From Streptomyces sp. NRRL F-5630 (GTDB taxonomy: Bacteria; Actinomycetota; Actinomycetes; Streptomycetales; Streptomycetaceae): a stretch of DNA of 64,000 bases. The DNA is taken from NCBI RefSeq assembly GCF_000719475.1, contig NZ_JOGO01000019.1, positions 1-64,000 on the forward strand, read 5' to 3'. The number at the start of each line of letters is the position of its first letter. Position 1 is the first letter of the stretch. A program made the position numbers and the translations under genes. The notes under the pieces are model-generated. The model did not search any database and was not told the DNA's origin. It saw only the letters and a program-made list of their open reading frames with translations. Shown piece after piece: positions 59,939 through 64,000 of the stretch.

Positions 59939-62752
59939 ATGTGGACTGCGCGTGAGCATGACGGGTGGCTGGCCCGGTACGCGGTCGCCTTCGAACCGGC
60001 CGATCCCCCGCGCAGCGGGCGCCTGGCGTTCTGGGACCCGGACGGCGGAGACCCGCCCGCGCGCCCCGGCGCCGACGTGGCGCGGGCCGGGCTCGTCACC
60101 GTGGGAGGACGGCGCACGGTCCCCGTGCTGTGGCTGTCCGTCGACGAGGCGCTGCCGGTCCTCGCGCTCGCCCGCCGCCGGTACGGGGACGAGGAGATTC
60201 ACGACGCGGCGGCCTTCTGGGGCGCCGCCACCGCCCTCGCGCTCCACCTGGCCGCGCGCGAACGACTCCTGCCCGGTGTCTCGGACGGCGACCACGACGC
60301 CTGGCGGGTCGGCCCGCTCGAACCGGCGGACATGACGCGCCTGCGCGAACTCGCGGCCGCCGCACCACCGGAGGCCCTGGCGATCCCCGACCCGGGCGGC
60401 GAGCTCCTGCCTCCCGCCGACCGCGTGCTGCGCGCCTTCCTGGACGCCGTCGCCGACACCCTGCCGCGCACCGCCGCCGCCGAAGCGGCCACAGGCCGGG
60501 CGGCGTTCGCCGCGCGGGCGCCCCAGCACGTGCCGGGACTGCGCGCCTGGGCCGAGGAGATCGCGGTCGGCGTGGACACGGGCGTACGGATCTCGCTCTC
60601 CGTGCGGGCGGTCGACGGCGCGGACGGTACGACGGCACTACGGCTCGTCCCCCTCGTGTCCGATCTCGCGGACCGGACCGTCGAAGTGACCGCGGAGGAC
60701 CTCTTCGACGGCGTCGCGCACCGGCTCGGCCCGCGCGCCCAGGCCGACACCGTCCGCGCCGTGCGCCGCGCGGCCGGCGTGTGGGCACCGCTCGCCCGGC
60801 TGCTGCCGGTGCCCCGCCGCATCGACCTCACCGACGAGGAGTTCGGCGAGCTGCTCGGGGGAGCGGAGGCCCGGCTGCGGGCGCACGGTGTCCCCGTGCG
60901 CTGGCCTGCCGGGACGGGCGGGCGGCTGACCGCGCGGCCCGTCGTGGGCCGGGACCGCACTCCGCCGGCCGACCTGCGCGCCTTCCTCGGCGAGGACGGC
61001 ACCGTGGACCTGTGCTGGCAGCTCATGCTCGACGGCGATCCGCTCACCGACGAGGAGTCGGCGGCCGTCGCCGGGGCGGAACGGCCGGTGGTACGGGTGC
61101 GCGGTGACCAGGTGTTCATCGGCCCCGAGCTCGCCCGGAAGGCGCGGGAGCGCGCGCTGCCGCCGCTCACCGCCGTGCAGGCACTGGCGGTCGCGCTCAC
61201 CGGGTACGCCGAGATCGGCGGCAGGCAGGAGGCCGTCGCCGACGGGCCCTGGCTCAGCGCCCTGCGCACGCTGCTGACCGCCCCCACGGACGACAGCGCC
61301 GTCGGGCAGCCCGCGGCGCTCGCGGCGCGCCTGCGCGCGTACCAGCTGCGCGGGCTCGACTGGCTGGCGCGGATGACCTCGCTCGGTCTCGGCGGCTGCC
61401 TCGCCGACGACATGGGCCTCGGCAAGACGGTCCAGCTCATCGCGCTCCACCTCCACCGCCAGGAGCACGAAGGCACCCGCGGGCCGACCCTCGTGGTGTG
61501 CCCCGCGTCGTTGCTCGGCAACTGGGAGCGGGAAGTCCGCAGGTTCGCCCCCGGCACCGCCGTGCGCCGCTTCCACGGCGCCGGACGCAGCGTCGAAGGA
61601 GCGGACGACGGCTTCGTCCTGACCACGTACGGGACCATGCGTCTCGACGCGGAGCGGCTGGGCGCCCACCGCTGGGGGCTGCTCGTCGCCGACGAGGCCC
61701 AGCACGTGAAGAACGCCTCGTCCGCCACGGCCAGGGCGCTGCGCCTGATCCCCGCCGCCGCGCGGGTCGCGCTCACCGGGACGCCCGTGGAGAACGGGCT
61801 CTCCGAGCTGTGGGCGCTCCTCGACTGGACCTCGCCGGGCCTGCTCGGCACCTCCGCCCACTTCCGGCGCCGCTGGATCGCCCCGATTGAGGCCGAGCGT
61901 TCCGCCTCGCCCGCCGGTGAGGGACCTGGCCCCACCACCGAACGGCTCGCCGGTCTCGTCCGGCCCTTCCTCCTGCGCCGCCGCAAGTCCGACCCCGGCG
62001 TGGCCCCCGAACTGCCGCCCAAGACCGAGACGGACCACCCCGTGGCGCTGACGGCCGAACAGACGGCCCTCTACGAGGAGCAGGTGCGCGCCACGATGGC
62101 CGAGATCCGGACGGCCAAGGGGATCGCCCGCAGCGGTCTCGTCCTCCGGCTGCTCACGGGACTCAAGCAGATCTGCAACCACCCCGCCCAGTTCCTCAAG
62201 GAGAACGAACCGAGGCTGCCCGGACGCTCCGGCAAACTGGCCCTGCTCGACGAACTGCTCGACACGATCCTGGCGGCGGACGGCGCGGTGCTGGTCTTCA
62301 CCCAGTATGTCGCCATGGCCAGGCTCCTCGAACGGCACCTGGAAGAGCGGGGCGTCATGGCCCAGTTGCTGCACGGGGGCACACCGGTACCCCGGCGCGA
62401 GGAGATGGTGCGCCGCTTCCAGGAGGGCGCCGTGCCCGTCTTCCTGCTGTCACTGAAGGCGGCGGGCACCGGCCTCAACCTGACCAGGGCCGACCACGTC
62501 GTGCACTACGACCGGTGGTGGAACCCGGCCGTCGAGGCCCAGGCGACCGACCGGGCCCACCGCATCGGGCAGACGCGGCCCGTGCAGGTACACCGGCTCA
62601 TCGCGGAGGGAACGGTCGAGGACCGGATCGCGGCGCTGATGGAGAGCAAGCGGGAACTGGCCGACGCGGTGCTCGGCAGTGGCGAGCGGGCGCTGGCCCG
62701 GCTCGGGAACGACGAGCTGGCGAGCCTGGTGGCGTTGAGGAGTGTGCGATGA
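59939..62752 (+). CDS. SNF2-family DEAD/DEAH helicase-like ATPase
   Basis: A 937-residue Swi2/Snf2 protein. An N-terminal region of about 420 residues (SNF2-associated) precedes the ATPase. Walker A DDMGLGKT is at 490-497, DEAQ at 585-588 and the C-terminal helicase motif VI ends with RAHRIGQ. These proteins use ATP to translocate on DNA or remodel nucleoprotein. The ATG has AGGGGGATC upstream. The next gene, a SWIM zinc-finger protein, overlaps by four bases; the pair is common in actinobacteria but its function is not established. Confidence 0.92.
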   Translation: MWTAREHDGWLARYAVAFEPADPPRSGRLAFWDPDGGDPPARPGADVARAGLVTVGGRRTVPVLWLSVDEALPVLALARRRYGDEEIHDAAAFWGAATALALHLAARERLLPGVSDGDHDAWRVGPLEPADMTRLRELAAAAPPEALAIPDPGGELLPPADRVLRAFLDAVADTLPRTAAAEAATGRAAFAARAPQHVPGLRAWAEEIAVGVDTGVRISLSVRAVDGADGTTALRLVPLVSDLADRTVEVTAEDLFDGVAHRLGPRAQADTVRAVRRAAGVWAPLARLLPVPRRIDLTDEEFGELLGGAEARLRAHGVPVRWPAGTGGRLTARPVVGRDRTPPADLRAFLGEDGTVDLCWQLMLDGDPLTDEESAAVAGAERPVVRVRGDQVFIGPELARKARERALPPLTAVQALAVALTGYAEIGGRQEAVADGPWLSALRTLLTAPTDDSAVGQPAALAARLRAYQLRGLDWLARMTSLGLGGCLADDMGLGKTVQLIALHLHRQEHEGTRGPTLVVCPASLLGNWEREVRRFAPGTAVRRFHGAGRSVEGADDGFVLTTYGTMRLDAERLGAHRWGLLVADEAQHVKNASSATARALRLIPAAARVALTGTPVENGLSELWALLDWTSPGLLGTSAHFRRRWIAPIEAERSASPAGEGPGPTTERLAGLVRPFLLRRRKSDPGVAPELPPKTETDHPVALTAEQTALYEEQVRATMAEIRTAKGIARSGLVLRLLTGLKQICNHPAQFLKENEPRLPGRSGKLALLDELLDTILAADGAVLVFTQYVAMARLLERHLEERGVMAQLLHGGTPVPRREEMVRRFQEGAVPVFLLSLKAAGTGLNLTRADHVVHYDRWWNPAVEAQATDRAHRIGQTRPVQVHRLIAEGTVEDRIAALMESKRELADAVLGSGERALARLGNDELASLVALRSVR

Positions 62753-64000
62753 GCGACGGACACGAGGACCTGGCACAGGGTTTCGCCGCTTTCCCCGCCC
62801 GCCAGAGCGGCCCGGTCCGCGGCCGGTCCTGGTGGGCCAGGACCTGGATGGCGGCGGTCGAGGACGGCTGGCCCGTCGGCGCGTCGCTCAAGAAGGGGCG
62901 GGCGGTCGCCCGCTCGGGCCGCCTCGGCCCCCTGACGGTCGGTCCGGGCCACATCGCGGCCCAGGTGTACGAGGACGCGGACGAGCCGTACACCGTGGCC
63001 CTCACGCTCCCCGAACCGGACGACGAGCGCTGGGACGCCCTGTGGGAGCGGGTCGCCGACCGCCCGGCGGAGACGGCGGCGCTGCTCGCGGGGGAGGTGC
63101 CGCCCGATCTCCTGGAGGCGGCGGAGGACGCCCGCCTCGGCCTGCTTCCCGGGTACGGCGAGCTGGACGCCGACTGCGGTTGCGACGCTCCGGACCACCC
63201 GTGCGCGCACGCGGTCGCGTTGGCGTGGCAGTTCTCGTGGCTGCTCGACGAGGACCCGCGGCTGCTGCTCCTCGTACGCGGCCGAGGAGGGGCGACGGCA
63301 CTGGAGGAGCTGAGGAGTGTCCTCTTCCTCCGCGCGCTGACCGAGGACGGACCGGGCGACGACGTCACGGAGCAGGGCGAGAACGGCACGGAGCCGGGCG
63401 ATGTCCCGGTCCCCGAGGGCACGCCGCCCGCCGAGGCGTACGCACGCCCGCGCGTCCCTCTCCCGGCGCTCCCTCCTCTGCCCGAACTCCCTGAGGAGAG
63501 CGACGCGCCGGTCACCGGCATCGAGGCGGATCCGCTGGAGCGGCTCGTGGCCGACGCCGCCGCCCGCGCCGCGGCACTCCTCGCGTACGTCCTGGGGACG
63601 GCCGCCGAACCGCCCCCGCCGCTCGATCTGTGGCAGGACACCGTACGGATCGCCGCGACCCACCCCGACCCCCGAGTTCCGGCGCGGCTGCGGGGCGCCT
63701 GCGGGCGGCCGGACGCACTGGACCGGGCGGTCGAGGCATGGCGGTGGGGCGGGGCCGAGGGGCTGAAGGTGCTCGAAGAGACCTGGCAGCCGGACGCCCC
63801 CGCCGTCGCCCGGGCACGCACGTCCCTCTCGACGGGCTGGGAGGACGAGAACCTCCCCGCCCCGGTCGTGAGCGGCAACCACTGGACACTCGCCGCACGG
63901 GGCCTGCAACTCCGCTACGGTCGCGACGCCCGCTGGTACCCCTACCGCGCCCGCTCCGGCACGTGGTGGCCCGCCGGACCCCCTGCGCACGACCCCGCCC
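62749..64000 (+). CDS. SWIM zinc-finger protein, truncated at the right edge
   Basis: The frame is open from ATG at 62749 to the end, giving at least 417 residues. A SWIM-type zinc motif C-x-C-x6-C-x-H (CGCDAPDHPCAH) begins at Cys143. The N-terminus RGRSWWARTWMAAVE and an acidic Pro/Glu-rich linker (about 205-250) precede further helical sequence. SWIM domains bind DNA or proteins and are often paired with SNF2 ATPases. No stop was found before 64000, so the C-terminus is outside the window. Overlaps the helicase stop as ATGA. Confidence 0.85.
   Translation, partial: MSDGHEDLAQGFAAFPARQSGPVRGRSWWARTWMAAVEDGWPVGASLKKGRAVARSGRLGPLTVGPGHIAAQVYEDADEPYTVALTLPEPDDERWDALWERVADRPAETAALLAGEVPPDLLEAAEDARLGLLPGYGELDADCGCDAPDHPCAHAVALAWQFSWLLDEDPRLLLLVRGRGGATALEELRSVLFLRALTEDGPGDDVTEQGENGTEPGDVPVPEGTPPAEAYARPRVPLPALPPLPELPEESDAPVTGIEADPLERLVADAAARAAALLAYVLGTAAEPPPPLDLWQDTVRIAATHPDPRVPARLRGACGRPDALDRAVEAWRWGGAEGLKVLEETWQPDAPAVARARTSLSTGWEDENLPAPVVSGNHWTLAARGLQLRYGRDARWYPYRARSGTWWPAGPPAHDPA

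Overview
The window is high-GC actinobacterial DNA, almost certainly from a Streptomyces. GTG and TTG starts are common, stop/start overlaps of 1-4 bases are the rule inside operons, and there are an SsgA-like protein, ANTAR and SigB/F/G-type regulators, and a rare TTA leucine codon. No tRNA, rRNA or CRISPR array was seen. All functions are read from sequence motifs; no database search was run.

Region 1 (about 0.1-13.5 kb, minus strand) is part of an integrative/conjugative element. Read in the direction of transcription it encodes an NlpC/P60 wall hydrolase, a VirB2-like two-helix protein, a VirB8-like protein, a VirB6-like multi-spanning protein, an SCO6880-type membrane protein and a VirB4-like ATPase. 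Several small unknown genes follow, then a MoxR-type AAA+ ATPase coupled to a metallopeptidase-VWA protein. No integrase, relaxase or coupling ATPase lies in the window. Region 2 (13.5-21 kb) looks like cargo or a junction. It has a DNA methyltransferase facing a PD-(D/E)XK-like nuclease/DUF5655 protein across a perfect 19-bp hairpin, a decayed Tn3-type transposase fragment, and an operon of TsaD, a GNAT acetyltransferase and a complete alanyl-tRNA synthetase, the latter two core enzymes probably being second copies.

Region 3 (21-33 kb) is a metal locus. A siderophore-type ABC importer is followed by a DJ-1/PfpI gene broken by an amber codon. Next come a PepSY/DUF5134 operon, a copper P-type ATPase operon with a PCuAC-like chaperone, a Met/His-rich membrane protein, an ECF sigma factor and a Cys-rich small protein. 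Two operons carry the same composite promoter: GTGAC-N4-GTCAC, 11-12 nt, GGAACT-N16-CGACTC. This suggests a small ECF regulon with Crp-like control. Region 4 (33-41.6 kb) has a membrane protein with a TTA codon, a large-subunit catalase, an SsgA-like protein, a SigB/F/G-family sigma factor and two ANTAR regulators, which together look like a stress and development block.

Region 5 (41.6-54.2 kb, minus strand) is a 12-gene operon for a surface or secreted glycoconjugate. It contains phosphoheptose isomerase, bifunctional heptose kinase/adenylyltransferase, heptose bisphosphatase, two GT9 heptosyltransferase-like enzymes, five other glycosyltransferases, a NodU-type carbamoyltransferase and a UDP-glucuronate decarboxylase-like enzyme. 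A divergent pyruvyltransferase-like gene follows. Region 6 (55.4-64 kb) holds redox enzymes, a STAS protein, a PadR regulator, and an SNF2 helicase/SWIM-protein operon that starts behind a promoter overlapped by a perfect 18-bp palindrome. The SWIM gene runs off the right edge.
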